A stretch of DNA of 64,000 nt from Melanopsichium pennsylvanicum (Eukaryota; Basidiomycota; Ustilaginomycetes; Ustilaginales): assembly GCA_900208305.1 (NCBI GenBank), contig OAPG01000002.1, positions 620,001 through 684,000 of the forward strand, given 5' to 3'. How positions within the stretch are numbered: position 1 is the first letter of the stretch; each line of letters begins with the position of its first letter. Position numbers and translations under genes: made by a program. This document shows positions 52,446-63,113 of this stretch, in pieces. Below the pieces are notes generated by a model. That model made no database searches and was not told the origin of the DNA. It saw only the letters and a program-made list of their open reading frames with translations.

Positions 52446-54374
52446 ATGCCTGCGACAGGCTCCCTGGGACAAGGCAAGAGCAACGGCTCGGAAAAGCCAC
52501 TTGCAACCACAGCTGTACGCCGCAACGCGCCCGGTCTTCGCCTCCCTCAGATGACCAAGGTCAACCATGACGGCGGAGACTCGGACGAGGACTCTGCAGA
52601 CGAGTTTGCTCGATGGCAAGCTGCCTCTGGACCCACGACACCGAACATCTCCGAAACGGCAGCTCAGCTACGACGCAGTCTGAGTGTGACCGGTCTTCAA
52701 GACCTGGCCCATATGCCACGAAGCCAGATTCGCAAGTCGGTCGGCAATAAAGTGTGGCGACCTCAGGACGAGGAGGCGCGAATCCCTAGCGACTGGGAGA
52801 GGCTGGCCGTCCACGTAGCCAGAGGTGGTCTAAGGGCAGGTAATCTTGCCTTTGCGTTGAGAGCAACGCTCATGCTGGTTTTGGAGCTCATCAAGTCACT
52901 TCGCACCAAAAAGTTCAACAGCAACGCATTCGGAATAGCGCTGTTCGGCCCCAAAAACTTCCGCTTCGCAGCCCTGTTTGGCATATGGGCCTCGCTGTAC
53001 AAGGCAGTTCACAATGCTCTTCGCCTGATGACAGCGCCTCCTACGAAAAAGCCGCGATCCCGAGCAGCTTCTAGTGCCAGCAACGGAATGTTCTCGATCG
53101 AGAAGCAAGCCGATGGTGGATCCCCTGACGAGCCCGGTAGCGGCACGGCCACGCCTCGCTCTGGCAGGCAGGCATTGGAGGGCAAGTCTCCTGAAGAGAA
53201 AGCAAAGGAAAAGGCCAAACAGAAGCGTCGTGCCTTTATGCCGGATCCACGCTCCAAAACTTGGCACGCATACGTAGCAGGTGCGATCTCAGCCTTGGCA
53301 GTCCTGGTCGAGACCCACGACAACCGTGTGACCCTGGCCCAGCAGCTTTTCGTGCGGGGCTTGGAGGGTTCGTACAGTGTTGCTCACGAACGCGGCTTGA
53401 TAAACGTTCCATACGGAGCTGTCATCACCTTTGGTCTTGCCTGCGGTCAGATCATGTGGGCTTGGCTCGAGGCTCCCGAGTCGCTTCCAAGAGGATACAA
53501 GAACTGGATCACAAGCGCGTCGCATGTCAGCCCCAGAGTGCCCGAGATTTACCGATCGATCAAGTTCGAAGGCAAGGCCGATGCCGACTTTGCGCTCAAG
53601 TGGTTTCCAGGTGGTAAGGTGCCCGAACCCATCTCGCTCAGCCCTCTGCGCTACCCTGATGTGGCGCCCAACGCGCTCAACAGACGTGGTATCAAGGGTA
53701 AGAACGTTCGCAAGATTGTCGAATGGATGGATCGAGCCCGCAAAGGTGACCCCGGCAGTGTTGTAGACTGTGCGCTGGTCCACCCATGGGAAGCGAGTCA
53801 CTGGCGCAGCCCCTTCCACCGATTCTTCGAGGTCACCCGTTGGATCCTGCCAGTCTACCTCACACTGCACTTTGTTCCTGCTATCTTCTTGCGTCCAGGC
53901 AAGTTCCTCAAAGACCCGCTCAGTGCTACGCTCCGGTCGCTCAGGGGCTCCGTGCGCTCTTCCTCGTTCCTGGGCGTGTTTGTCATCATCTTCCAGACGC
54001 TCTTCTGTGCACAGCACTCGCTCTATCAATACATTCAGTCCAGCGAGAAGCTCAGGCGCAATATTCCCACTTGGTTCTCGCGCATGCTCATTAGCTCGTG
54101 GCTCAAGTGGGTTACCGGTTTCATGACCTGTCTGTCGCTCTTTGTGGACGATTCGAGGCGTCGTGCCGAGCTCGCAGCTTACGTGCTGCCCAAGGGTATG
54201 GAGAGCGCTTGGTCGGTGCTCAGGAAGAAGTCGTACGTTCCATTCGTGCCAGGTGGAGACTTGCTGCTGACGTCGGCAGGTATGTCGCTCGTCATGGGTA
54301 CGTACGCTCAGAACCCAGAACACCTTTCTGGTCTCGTTCGCCGCATTGTGTACCAGTTTGTCGGTCGCAACTAG
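52446..54374 (+). CDS. TMEM135-like multi-pass membrane protein
   Basis: 642 residues, intron-free. The N terminus is polar. Around residues 117-200 a first membrane region begins (RGGLRAGNLAFALRATLMLV; FGIALFGPKNFRFAALFGIW). The C-terminal half has further hydrophobic segments and the family hallmark DCALVHPWEASHWRSPFHRF (Cys/His/Pro cluster), followed by RWILPVYLTLHFVPAIFL, and near the end VPGGDLLLTSAGMSLVMGTY. These match the TMEM135 / Tim17-related family of peroxisomal and mitochondrial membrane proteins, which in animals affect lipid handling and organelle dynamics. A Lys/Glu-rich linker (KSPEEKAKEKAKQKRRAFMP) lies mid-protein. The family is likely; the molecular role in fungi is unknown. 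Confidence 0.78.
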   Translation: MPATGSLGQGKSNGSEKPLATTAVRRNAPGLRLPQMTKVNHDGGDSDEDSADEFARWQAASGPTTPNISETAAQLRRSLSVTGLQDLAHMPRSQIRKSVGNKVWRPQDEEARIPSDWERLAVHVARGGLRAGNLAFALRATLMLVLELIKSLRTKKFNSNAFGIALFGPKNFRFAALFGIWASLYKAVHNALRLMTAPPTKKPRSRAASSASNGMFSIEKQADGGSPDEPGSGTATPRSGRQALEGKSPEEKAKEKAKQKRRAFMPDPRSKTWHAYVAGAISALAVLVETHDNRVTLAQQLFVRGLEGSYSVAHERGLINVPYGAVITFGLACGQIMWAWLEAPESLPRGYKNWITSASHVSPRVPEIYRSIKFEGKADADFALKWFPGGKVPEPISLSPLRYPDVAPNALNRRGIKGKNVRKIVEWMDRARKGDPGSVVDCALVHPWEASHWRSPFHRFFEVTRWILPVYLTLHFVPAIFLRPGKFLKDPLSATLRSLRGSVRSSSFLGVFVIIFQTLFCAQHSLYQYIQSSEKLRRNIPTWFSRMLISSWLKWVTGFMTCLSLFVDDSRRRAELAAYVLPKGMESAWSVLRKKSYVPFVPGGDLLLTSAGMSLVMGTYAQNPEHLSGLVRRIVYQFVGRN

Positions 54375-54391
54375 ATGGAGATAGACAAAAC

Positions 54392-54459
54392 TGTAGCCAT
54401 TGCTGTCTTGTAGCCATTGCTGTCTTGTAGCCATTATTATCTTGTGGCCATTCTTATCT
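54392..54459. repeat. 17-bp tandem repeat, four units, in the 3' region of the TMEM135-like gene
   Basis: TGTAGCCATTGCTGTCT occurs twice exactly and twice with changes (GCTG to ATTA; CTTA). It starts 17 bp after the stop codon. Confidence 0.85.
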
Positions 54460-57400
54460 CGTAGACTCTGCTCAACCGAGTATGCTCCGCAATGTTAACG
54501 CTACTTTCGAACATGACATTCTAAGCCAGTTCAGTCCGATTGTCAGGTTCATTAGGTTCATGCATCCCGAGATTCAGTCCGCAGCCAAGAGCAACAGCTT
54601 GTGAAAGGCGAATTGTGAATCGTTTCAATGAGATTTGCCCGAACGTGACGTCGTTGGCGTTCACATTGATCATTCAGGAGCGCTGTACAAGCTTCTCGGT
54701 CCTCACGCCCGGCGGGCCAATCCGGATTTGACAAATTCTCTCTGAGGGGCCAAAGTCATAAATTTTTTGAGGATCTGCACTTGTCAGGGAGGATCGGATA
54801 CAACTGCAACGGAATGCAAACGAAAGCACCGTTGTGTTCGAACTATGAGAAGGTGTGGTCAAGGACAAGGGCGGGCAAGACTTGGCCCGATGTCCCAACA
54901 GAGCAGCGTCGTCACGTGTGCAAGCAGATATACCGACGACCACTACAATTTTTTTGGCTCTTGAAAAGAGTCTTCCGGTAAAGCAAGAGCTGCCTCCCGG
55001 TAAGCGATGTGGAAGAAAGAGGTGGCGCCCACATGTCTAGGACGCCCAGCACCGAAGAAGGCAAGACCCTAAAGCGAGTTTGCAGATGCCGTACGCGGGA
55101 TGCATGAATACGGAAGAAATCGGGTGCGATGAAATGCACGCGCATCCTTTCATGGGGCATGCTCCTCCGCTCCCTGCCGTGTGCACTATACCATGCACTC
55201 GATGCAGCTGAAGTAGGCTCGGAATCCATCAAACCCGAACCAATCGGAGAACCTGGGTGTCCTCTGTCATTTCCTAGAATGCGGGGATGATGTGGAAGTT
55301 TTCCCGTTGACATGGGAGGGGTCGAAGATGGTGGAGTGAAACCAGACCGTCGACATATTGTCTCTTTTGCACTATTTGACATCGACCATGTCAGCGCCCC
55401 TCTTCGCAGTCTTTCGAAAAGAAAAGGATCTTGATCCTCTTTCTCTTGCCGACGCTGCACGTCTGACATTATGATCATCACAGAGGTAAGAAGCTTTCCT
55501 AGTGCAAGTCCATAGAAAGGTCAATACAGCTTTTGTGACAATGTTAGAGTGTTTTTTTCGGATCCAACAGTCCGGTCCACACCAAGCTTGTCTGTCGACC
55601 TGACATCTGTCAGATGGTCTTTGCTTGCAGCCGTTCCTAAGCACAGTTTGCAGCTGCTGTAGTCTGAGTTGTCCTTAGCAATCTTGCGACTACTGACCGA
55701 AGCAAGACGACAGTCATTCTGTCTCACAGTCGACCGACTTTTCTTCATCACCCCATTCTCGGACGAGTCTCCTTCGCGCCTAATTTACCTCTACCTTGTC
55801 TTGCCTCAAAAGGAAAGCTTGCCTCGTCCCCCTCCATGCCACGCTTCCATTCTTCGATTCATTTTGGTTGAACGACGAAGTGGAATCCATCGTCCGGATC
55901 AGCCGAAGTAACGAATCATATATTTTTTTCAGCTGGGCGGTGCTGAAGAGATTGCCGAGCTTTGGCCGAGCTGAGCGCAAGATTCGTACGTCAATGGCGT
56001 CTTCGGACCGCTGCGAGCAGACCCTGCAATGATATGGACCACCATGAACCAATCAAGAGCCAGGAAAATAAAGCTCGAGGCTGGTACATTCGTAAGACGA
56101 CCGCGGCAGAAGGGTCAAAATTCACAGACGTCACTTTATCGATAAACATCGAGGCTTCTAAAAAGGTAATTATTCTGTTCTCCAACCAACTTTATTGATA
56201 CATCACTTAGCAAAAGCCGAACAGACAGTGAGAAAGCAGACCTCAGCGCATTAGGCAGAAGAGAAGAGAAGACCTTCGCATATCATATCATCTCTAGAAG
56301 CTTGATCTTTCATGTCAGAGATCGGATCTCAACAAAGTTGCGGGTCAACAATTTTCTTATTTGATTTTTCACCGAAGCCTTGCCGTAAACAAAGAACGCA
56401 GCCGCGCCAAGAGTATGACTCCTTCCTTTTAGATTGCCGCATTCATTTAATTTCACACTCTAAGCGGCCTCGAGCGTTTGTCCCACAGAGCCAATGACAG
56501 CATGATCGTGTACATGGGAGCGTCACATATGCTAGGCTCGTGGAATCGCATTCGCTGAGGGTATCATGCTCGGGGAAACGGTGACAGGGAAAACTTGGGT
56601 GTAACGATTGTTCAACGCGGCCACGCCAAGCTGGAAGGTCGGCGTTGAGCCGATTCAATTTGTCGCTTAGCGTTTGGCTTCTGTGAATTCTGAGATAGCG
56701 TCTGGATGACAGCCTGCATTATTAAGAAGAGAAAATCCAAGAAAAAGGATAGGCGTGGAGGTTGGTTTTGTAGGAAAAAGTCTCAAGTTCCGGCTTAGCA
56801 GAATGTGGATTTACCGATTTTTCAAATTGCACAGCTGCGATTCACACGTTGTAGAGAATCGTCCGTGCACAGACGTCCAAGCAGATCAGAGAGAAGGAGC
56901 TGAAACCTGTTGCTCGAGCATCGCACCGTGCGTTGGCCCCATCACAATTCCTTATCTGGAGCCTCAACCTTTGTGAAAATGGACTGCAGGTCACAACAGC
57001 CCTGGCTCAGATCAGTGTTCCTTTTCCGCTCATCGGTCATCTTCCGGTCAAAATGGCGTCACGTCTGATGATGCGTACTGGGGTTGCACACAAACAGAGT
57101 TGGGCCGAAAGTGTGAGAGTGTGACTATGCGTGCGACTTTCAGAGGCAAGTCACTTGATCGGCTTTGGCCCGCCTAATCCGTGCTGAGCTGCCATCATAC
57201 CAGTCACACGCTGCGTCGACCGATTCGCGTATCCACAGACACCTTGACCTCTTGCAACATCTTTATCCACGCTTCGAGCACCTTTGCCCTCTTGCTTCCA
57301 TCGTGATCAATTCATCCTCCCTCTCCCTTCTACATACACCTCATCTGCCTATCACGCTCTCTACATTCTTCAAGTCATCCCCGCGTCTTGTTCCTTAACT

Positions 57401-57577
57401 CACGAGCTAGAAGGTAGCCAGTCTCGTTGAGGAAGAATTCAATTGCCAGCCAGTCAAAAGCAATTGATCCCTCTCAAGCTTCTGCTGTGCCTAGATACGC
57501 AGCATTTCAGTCGCGAACAGTACCCTCGTAGACTCGCCTCGTTAGGCATCTAGATCTCTCGGACCCCTTCAATCACG
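54460..57577. other. 3.1-kb intergenic region upstream of pyruvate carboxylase
   Basis: Only short frames without domains. The last ~400 bp are CT-rich and form the leader of the pyruvate carboxylase gene. No RNA gene was recognised. Confidence 0.4.
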
Positions 57578-60500
57578 ATGCCTACCGAACCCGAGACAGC
57601 ACAGGCCCCACAGGGTGCTCCTAGGAGCACCTTTGTGGACACCTTCGAGAGCCAGCCCGGCACTCCTGGTGAGAGGACCGGCCACCTCTTCCCTACCATC
57701 CAACGCATCCGAAATAGCATGTCTGGCGAGGCAACCGGCCCATTGAAGAAGCTCATGGTCGCCAACCGCGGTGAAATTGCTATTCGTATCTTCCGAACCG
57801 CCCACGAGCTTGCCATGACCACCGTCGCCCTTTACTCGTTCGAGGACAGGATGAGCGCTCACCGATACAAAGCCGACGAGGCTTACCAGGTCGGAGCCGG
57901 TCTCAAACCCGTTTCCGCTTACCTTGCCATTGAAGACATCATCCGTGTCGCTCAGGAACACAAGGTCGACATGATCCACCCCGGTTACGGTTTTTTGTCC
58001 GAGAACCCCAAATTTGCCAAGGCCGTCGAGGATGCCGGTATCGCTTTCATTGGTCCTCGCCCGGAGACCATAGATGGCTTGGGTGACAAGACTAAGGCTC
58101 GTGACCTTGCTCGCAAGGCCAACGTGCCCATTGTGCCCGGTACACCTGGTCCCATTGCCAGCTACGAGGAGGCCAAGCCTTTCGTCGAGGAGGTCGGCTT
58201 CCCCGTCATCATCAAGGCTGCCATGGGTGGTGGTGGACGTGGCATGCGTGTCGTCCGCAAGATGGACGAATTCAAGGAGTCGTTCGAGCGGGCCGTCTCC
58301 GAGGCTAGGTCGGCCTTCGGTGACCCTACCGTCTTCATCGAGCGTTTCCTCGACCGACCTCGCCACATTGAGGTACAGCTGCTTGCCGACGGCGAAGGCA
58401 ACGTCGTTCACCTCTTTGAGCGTGACTGCTCCGTCCAGCGTCGTCACCAGAAGGTCGTCGAGGTCGCTCCTGCACCCAATCTCCGCGACGATGTTCGACA
58501 GGCTATCCTCAACGACGCCGTGCGTCTTGCCAAGACCGCCAACTACCGGAACGCCGGTACTGCCGAGTTCTTGGTCGACCAGCAGAATCGCTACTACTTT
58601 ATCGAGATCAACCCCCGTCTCCAGGTCGAGCACACCATCACTGAGGAAATCACTGGCATCGACATTGTCGGCGCACAGATCCAGATCGCTGCGGGCGCCA
58701 CATTGGCCGATCTCGGTCTCAGCCAAGAGACCATCCAGAAGCGTGGCTCCGCTATCCAATGCCGAATCACCACTGAGGACCCTGCCGCCAACTTCCAGCC
58801 CGATACCGGTAGGATCGAGGTCTACCGATCTGCTGGTGGAAACGGAGTTCGTCTCGACGCCGGTTCCGGTTTCGCCGGTGCTCAGATCACACCACACTAC
58901 GACTCGTTGCTCGTCAAGGTCTCGTGCCGTGGTGCCACCTACGAGGTTGCCCGCAGAAAGATGTTGCGATCCTTGGTCGAGTTCCGTATCCGTGGTGTCA
59001 AGACCAACATTCCCTTCTTGTTCCGTCTCTTGACCCACGAAGCTTTCGCTACTGCCAGCACCTGGACGACCATGATCGACGACACTCCCGAGCTCTTCAA
59101 CCTGGTTCAGACTAAGAACCGCGCCCAGAAGCTGCTTGCTTACCTCGGAGATGTCGCTGTCAATGGCAGTTCCATCGCTGGTCAGGTCGGCGAGCCTGGC
59201 CTCAAGGACGAGATCCAGATCCCCACCTTCACCGACCCCAAGGACCCCACCAAGACCCTCGACACTACCAAGCCTTGCACCGAGGGTTGGAGGAACATTA
59301 TTGTCAATGAGGGTCCCGAAGCTTTCGCCAAGGCTGTTCGTGCCTACAAAGGTACGCTCATCATGGATACGACCTGGCGAGATGCCCACCAAAGTCTTTT
59401 CGCCACTCGTCTGCGAACCATCGACATGGTCAACATCGCCAAGGAGACCTCGTACGTGCTCAAAAATGCCTTCTCGCTCGAGTGCTGGGGTGGTGCCACC
59501 TTCGACGTTGCCATGCGCTTCCTCTACGAGGATCCTTGGGAGCGTCTGCGAAAGATCCGAAAGCTCGTGCCCAATATTCCTCTCCAGGCTCTTGTCCGTG
59601 GTGCTAACGCCGTCGGCTACACCGCTTACCCTGACAACGCCATCTACGAGTTCAGCAAAAAGGCTGTCGAGTGTGGTCTTGACATCTTCCGTGTCTTTGA
59701 CTCGCTCAACTCGCTCGAGTCGCTCAAGCTCGGTATCGATGCCGCCAAGAAGGCCGGTGGTGTTGCTGAAGGCACCATCTGCTACACTGGTGATGTCGCC
59801 AACCCCAGCAAGCACCCCAAGTACACTCTCGAGTACTACCTCAACCTCACCGACGAGCTCGTCAAGACCGGCATCCACGTCCTCGGTATCAAGGACATGG
59901 CCGGTCTCCTCAAGCCCGCTGCCGCCAAGTTGCTTGTCGGCTCCATCAGGAATAAGTACCCCGATTTGCCCATCCACGTGCACTCGCACGACACGGCCGG
60001 TATCGCTCTATCATCTATGCTCGCCTGTGCCGAGGCAGGTGCCGACGTTGTCGATGTTGCCATCGACAGTATGAGTGGTCTCACCTCGCAGCCCTCTATG
60101 GGTGCTCTCGTCAGCGCTCTCGAGCAGACCGGTCTGGGCGCCGGTATCCGCCACGAGGACATCCAGAACCTCAACTTGTACTGGAGCCAGGTTCGTCAGC
60201 TCTACCAGTGCTTCGAGGCCAACGTCAAGGCTTCGGACTCGTCGGTGTTCGACCACGAGATGCCTGGTGGACAGTACACCAACCTCATGTTCCAATCGCA
60301 GCAGCTCGGTCTCGGCACTCAGTGGAAGGAAATCAAGTCTGCCTACATCCAGGCCAACAAGCTTTGTGGAGACATTGTCAAGGTCACTCCCTCGTCCAAG
60401 GTTGTTGGTGACTTTGCGCAGTTCATGGTCGCCAACAAGCTCAGTGCCAAGGATGTCGAGGAGCGAGCTGATAAGCTCGACTTCCCCAGCTCGGTCATTG

Positions 60501-61204
60501 AGTACTTCCAAGGTTATCTTGGCACACCCCCTGGCGGCTTCCCCGAGCCTTTGCGCAGCATGGTGATCCGCGACAAGAAGCGCATCGATGGTCGACCCGG
60601 AGCCAGTATGGAGCCCATCGACTTTGCTCAGGTCAAGAAGGACCTCACTGCCAAGTACGGCCGTTCGATGAGCGCTACCGACGCCATCAGCTACGTCATG
60701 TATCCCAAGGTATTTGAGGAGTTCCAAGCCTTCCTCGACCAGTACGGAGACCTTAGCAACCTGCCTACCCGCTACTTCCTCGGCAAGGCTCACCCAGGCG
60801 AGGAGCTCCACGCCTACATTGACCGTGGAAAGCTTCTCATTGTCAAGCTTCTCGCCGTGGGTGCTCTCAATACCAACAACGGTACCCGAGAAGTCTTCTT
60901 CGAGCTAAATGCTGAGCCTCGTGCCCTCACCATCGACGACCGTAGCGCTGCTGTCGAGACTATTACCCGACCCAAGGCTACGTCCGACCCTGGCAGTGTG
61001 GGTTCGCCTTTGGCCGGTGTCGTGGTGGAGATCCGTGCCAAGGAAGGCCACTCGGTCAAGGCTGGTGACCCGCTTTTCATTATGAGCGCCATGAAAATGG
61101 AGACGGTGGTGTCGGCGCCTGTTGGCGGTCACGTCAAGAAAGTTCTGGTTGAGCAAAATGATTCGGTCTCGCAGGGAGACTTGCTCTGCGAGATTGAGCA
61201 CTGA
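57578..61204 (+). CDS. PYC1: pyruvate carboxylase
   Basis: 1208 residues, intron-free, starting at the ATG at 57578. There is no mitochondrial presequence, so the enzyme is likely cytosolic as in other fungi. Domains in order: biotin carboxylase (LMVANRGEIAIRIFRTAHEL; ATP loop KAAMGGGGRGMRVV; ERDCSVQRRHQKVVEVAPAP; IEINPRLQVEHTITEEITG), carboxyltransferase (TTWRDAHQSLFATRLRTIDM; FDSLNSLESLKLGIDAAKKA; HSHDTAGIALSSMLACAEAG), and the biotinyl domain with MSAMKMETVVSAP and the biotinylated Lys1173. It carboxylates pyruvate to oxaloacetate, refilling the TCA cycle and feeding gluconeogenesis and amino acid synthesis. All motifs are complete. Its strong codon bias creates a long false frame on the other strand. 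Confidence 0.98.
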   Translation: MPTEPETAQAPQGAPRSTFVDTFESQPGTPGERTGHLFPTIQRIRNSMSGEATGPLKKLMVANRGEIAIRIFRTAHELAMTTVALYSFEDRMSAHRYKADEAYQVGAGLKPVSAYLAIEDIIRVAQEHKVDMIHPGYGFLSENPKFAKAVEDAGIAFIGPRPETIDGLGDKTKARDLARKANVPIVPGTPGPIASYEEAKPFVEEVGFPVIIKAAMGGGGRGMRVVRKMDEFKESFERAVSEARSAFGDPTVFIERFLDRPRHIEVQLLADGEGNVVHLFERDCSVQRRHQKVVEVAPAPNLRDDVRQAILNDAVRLAKTANYRNAGTAEFLVDQQNRYYFIEINPRLQVEHTITEEITGIDIVGAQIQIAAGATLADLGLSQETIQKRGSAIQCRITTEDPAANFQPDTGRIEVYRSAGGNGVRLDAGSGFAGAQITPHYDSLLVKVSCRGATYEVARRKMLRSLVEFRIRGVKTNIPFLFRLLTHEAFATASTWTTMIDDTPELFNLVQTKNRAQKLLAYLGDVAVNGSSIAGQVGEPGLKDEIQIPTFTDPKDPTKTLDTTKPCTEGWRNIIVNEGPEAFAKAVRAYKGTLIMDTTWRDAHQSLFATRLRTIDMVNIAKETSYVLKNAFSLECWGGATFDVAMRFLYEDPWERLRKIRKLVPNIPLQALVRGANAVGYTAYPDNAIYEFSKKAVECGLDIFRVFDSLNSLESLKLGIDAAKKAGGVAEGTICYTGDVANPSKHPKYTLEYYLNLTDELVKTGIHVLGIKDMAGLLKPAAAKLLVGSIRNKYPDLPIHVHSHDTAGIALSSMLACAEAGADVVDVAIDSMSGLTSQPSMGALVSALEQTGLGAGIRHEDIQNLNLYWSQVRQLYQCFEANVKASDSSVFDHEMPGGQYTNLMFQSQQLGLGTQWKEIKSAYIQANKLCGDIVKVTPSSKVVGDFAQFMVANKLSAKDVEERADKLDFPSSVIEYFQGYLGTPPGGFPEPLRSMVIRDKKRIDGRPGASMEPIDFAQVKKDLTAKYGRSMSATDAISYVMYPKVFEEFQAFLDQYGDLSNLPTRYFLGKAHPGEELHAYIDRGKLLIVKLLAVGALNTNNGTREVFFELNAEPRALTIDDRSAAVETITRPKATSDPGSVGSPLAGVVVEIRAKEGHSVKAGDPLFIMSAMKMETVVSAPVGGHVKKVLVEQNDSVSQGDLLCEIEH

Positions 61205-62825
61205 ACGCAAACATACCAGGTTGGAAAAAATATTGATAACAGAAAAGAAAGAAAAAAAATGTAGAAAGATATGATAATGATTTCCGTAATGAACATCGAA
61301 GTTTGGTTTGATTGAATGAGCATGCGAGATCAGAGCTGTTCCGGTTGCAAGAGTATCAAGATCGGTGCGCATGGAACAGAATGGGCATCAGTTGCGGGCA
61401 GAACAGCTTGAATGCGGGGTGCAAGGAGCCTGAGAAGGACACTGCAGGTAGCTGCGGACGATTGTTGTGATGAGGAAGAACCAAAATGGATCGCGTGTCG
61501 CCGACCGGCCCAAAAAAGGAAGAAAAGTTGGGACAGGACCGGAGCGGAGATCTTGACCATTTTTCTCCCACACTCATGCGGTTGGGCCGACCGTCAATTC
61601 GACTCGAGTCAGTCAGTATTACCCTGTATGGGCGGGTGATCCTGCAGATATGCTGGAACATGACCGTTTATTGCACTCAGAGTGAACTGTGCTGTCTGCA
61701 AAAACCATAAAGATAACGCGATTAAAGAAGCGCCCGAACAGAGTTGAAGGCGGAATGATATCCGAACCGCTCAAAGATCGAAATCACTGTCACTAACCTG
61801 TGCGTGAGAACCTTGTTTTTACAAGAATGTCCACATACCCTTAAAGAGCGCCGCGAGAGGCGAGCTACACAGCACACAGCGCTCGGAGTTCATCCCGGTG
61901 ATGAGCGCAGAAGAGGTGTGTCTGGCCAAAGTCTTATCTTCTCCTTTCCATTCTTCAAACCTATTACGAGAGGATTACCTCGTCGTGGTCAACGTACTGT
62001 AATGTACAGTAAGACTTAGAAAAAGCGATAGCGAAGCAATGACGCGTTCGTATCCAGGCAAGTGAGCGTGGGTGTGGGCGTGGGTGTGGGCGTGGGTGTG
62101 GGCGTGGGTGTGAGCGTGACTCGGAGAAGCTAATCAGTCTTAAGCGATAAGGCTCGTACTGCAAGGATTAACGCATTCCTGGACAACCAAGGTCTGAGTC
62201 AAGAGACGGAATTCTCGAAACAAGTGACTTTCCCCCTCACAACGATAAAATATGCATCACATCTCGATCCAAAATCCGGTTTCTTATTTACTTATTTTTG
62301 GGGAAAGTTGGGGAAAAAAAGTCAAGAAATCCGCTCGGATCAGCCTGTCAAAAAACGCTGTCCATCATTTGTTTGAGGGGAACGGTGACTTGTTGGCTTG
62401 TGTCTACTGTATCTATCGTGCCACTTTTGCGAATTGACCGCATTTGGGAGATGTCACAGTCCGAAGAAGTGCAGCGCCTGATCGAATCGTATGATAATGC
62501 AGACAAAATTGCCGACAGAACACCTTGGCCCGCCGTTGTGCCCCAGTTATAGTTGGTCCATGCACGTAAAACGTCTTGGCCGGCGTACACCGTATCATGT
62601 TGCCTTCGGTTACCGAGCTTATAAAGTCCCCCGAAGAACAGCTTGAACCCATACACCTCTGCATCTCATTGCACATTGTTCCACCTGCCTCCGCACACCC
62701 CTTGCCTGTCTTGATTTGAATCATCTACTCTCCCCTCCTTCATCATCAGCCCTTTTGAGCACATCGTAAAACTTTTTCCAAAACACTTCTCTGACCGCAG
62801 TCGAATCAAAGGGGAAAAATCAAAA
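61205..62825. other. intergenic, pyruvate carboxylase 3' side to small gene
   Basis: 1.6 kb with a G-rich minisatellite at 62062-62119 and no recognised protein gene. The last 60 bp are the leader of the small gene at 62826. Confidence 0.4.
62062..62119. repeat. 12-bp G-rich tandem repeat (GTGGGCGTGGGT)
   Basis: Nearly five units, with GTGAGC variants at both ends. The strand is G-rich with runs of three G, so a quadruplex is conceivable. Confidence 0.85.
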
Positions 62826-63113
62826 ATGGCGGCCGCAATCATCCGCAGAGCCTTCACTACCCGCTCCGCCATCCGAGCACCACCCGCACCCGCTTCTTCT
62901 ACCCTCCCTCTCTCTACCTCTGCTGCTACTTTTAGTGCGGTCAGTCCACGCCGCGTCGCTATGCTTCCCAAGGCTTCCGAGCCCAATGCAACCCCGGCTT
63001 CCGTCAGCCATGTCAGCACAAACGCTCTTTTTCAGGACGTCTTTCCTCAGGTCGGCAGCATTAGCGTTCCCGGCGAGCAGCCAAATGTCATGAGACTCGG
63101 CGAGAGCTCTTGA
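62826..63113 (+). CDS. small protein with mitochondrial-type N terminus, unrecognised
   Basis: 95 residues: MAAAIIRRAFTTRSAIRAPP at the start is Ala/Arg/Thr-rich, lacks acidic residues and looks like a mitochondrial presequence. A Ser/Thr/Ala-rich middle and a short end (NALFQDVFPQVGSISVPGEQ, then MRLGESS) follow. The ATG follows an AT-rich leader (AAAATC AAAA ATGG), a good start context. I recognise no family. It could be a small mitochondrial subunit or a short secreted-type false positive. A downstream exon cannot be excluded, but no clear donor precedes the stop. Confidence 0.5.
   Translation: MAAAIIRRAFTTRSAIRAPPAPASSTLPLSTSAATFSAVSPRRVAMLPKASEPNATPASVSHVSTNALFQDVFPQVGSISVPGEQPNVMRLGESS

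Noticed and set aside
57569..59989. 806-codon open frame on the minus strand
   Set aside because: It lies entirely opposite pyruvate carboxylase. It is a codon-bias shadow with low-complexity Val/Gly/Leu/Asp content and no domain.
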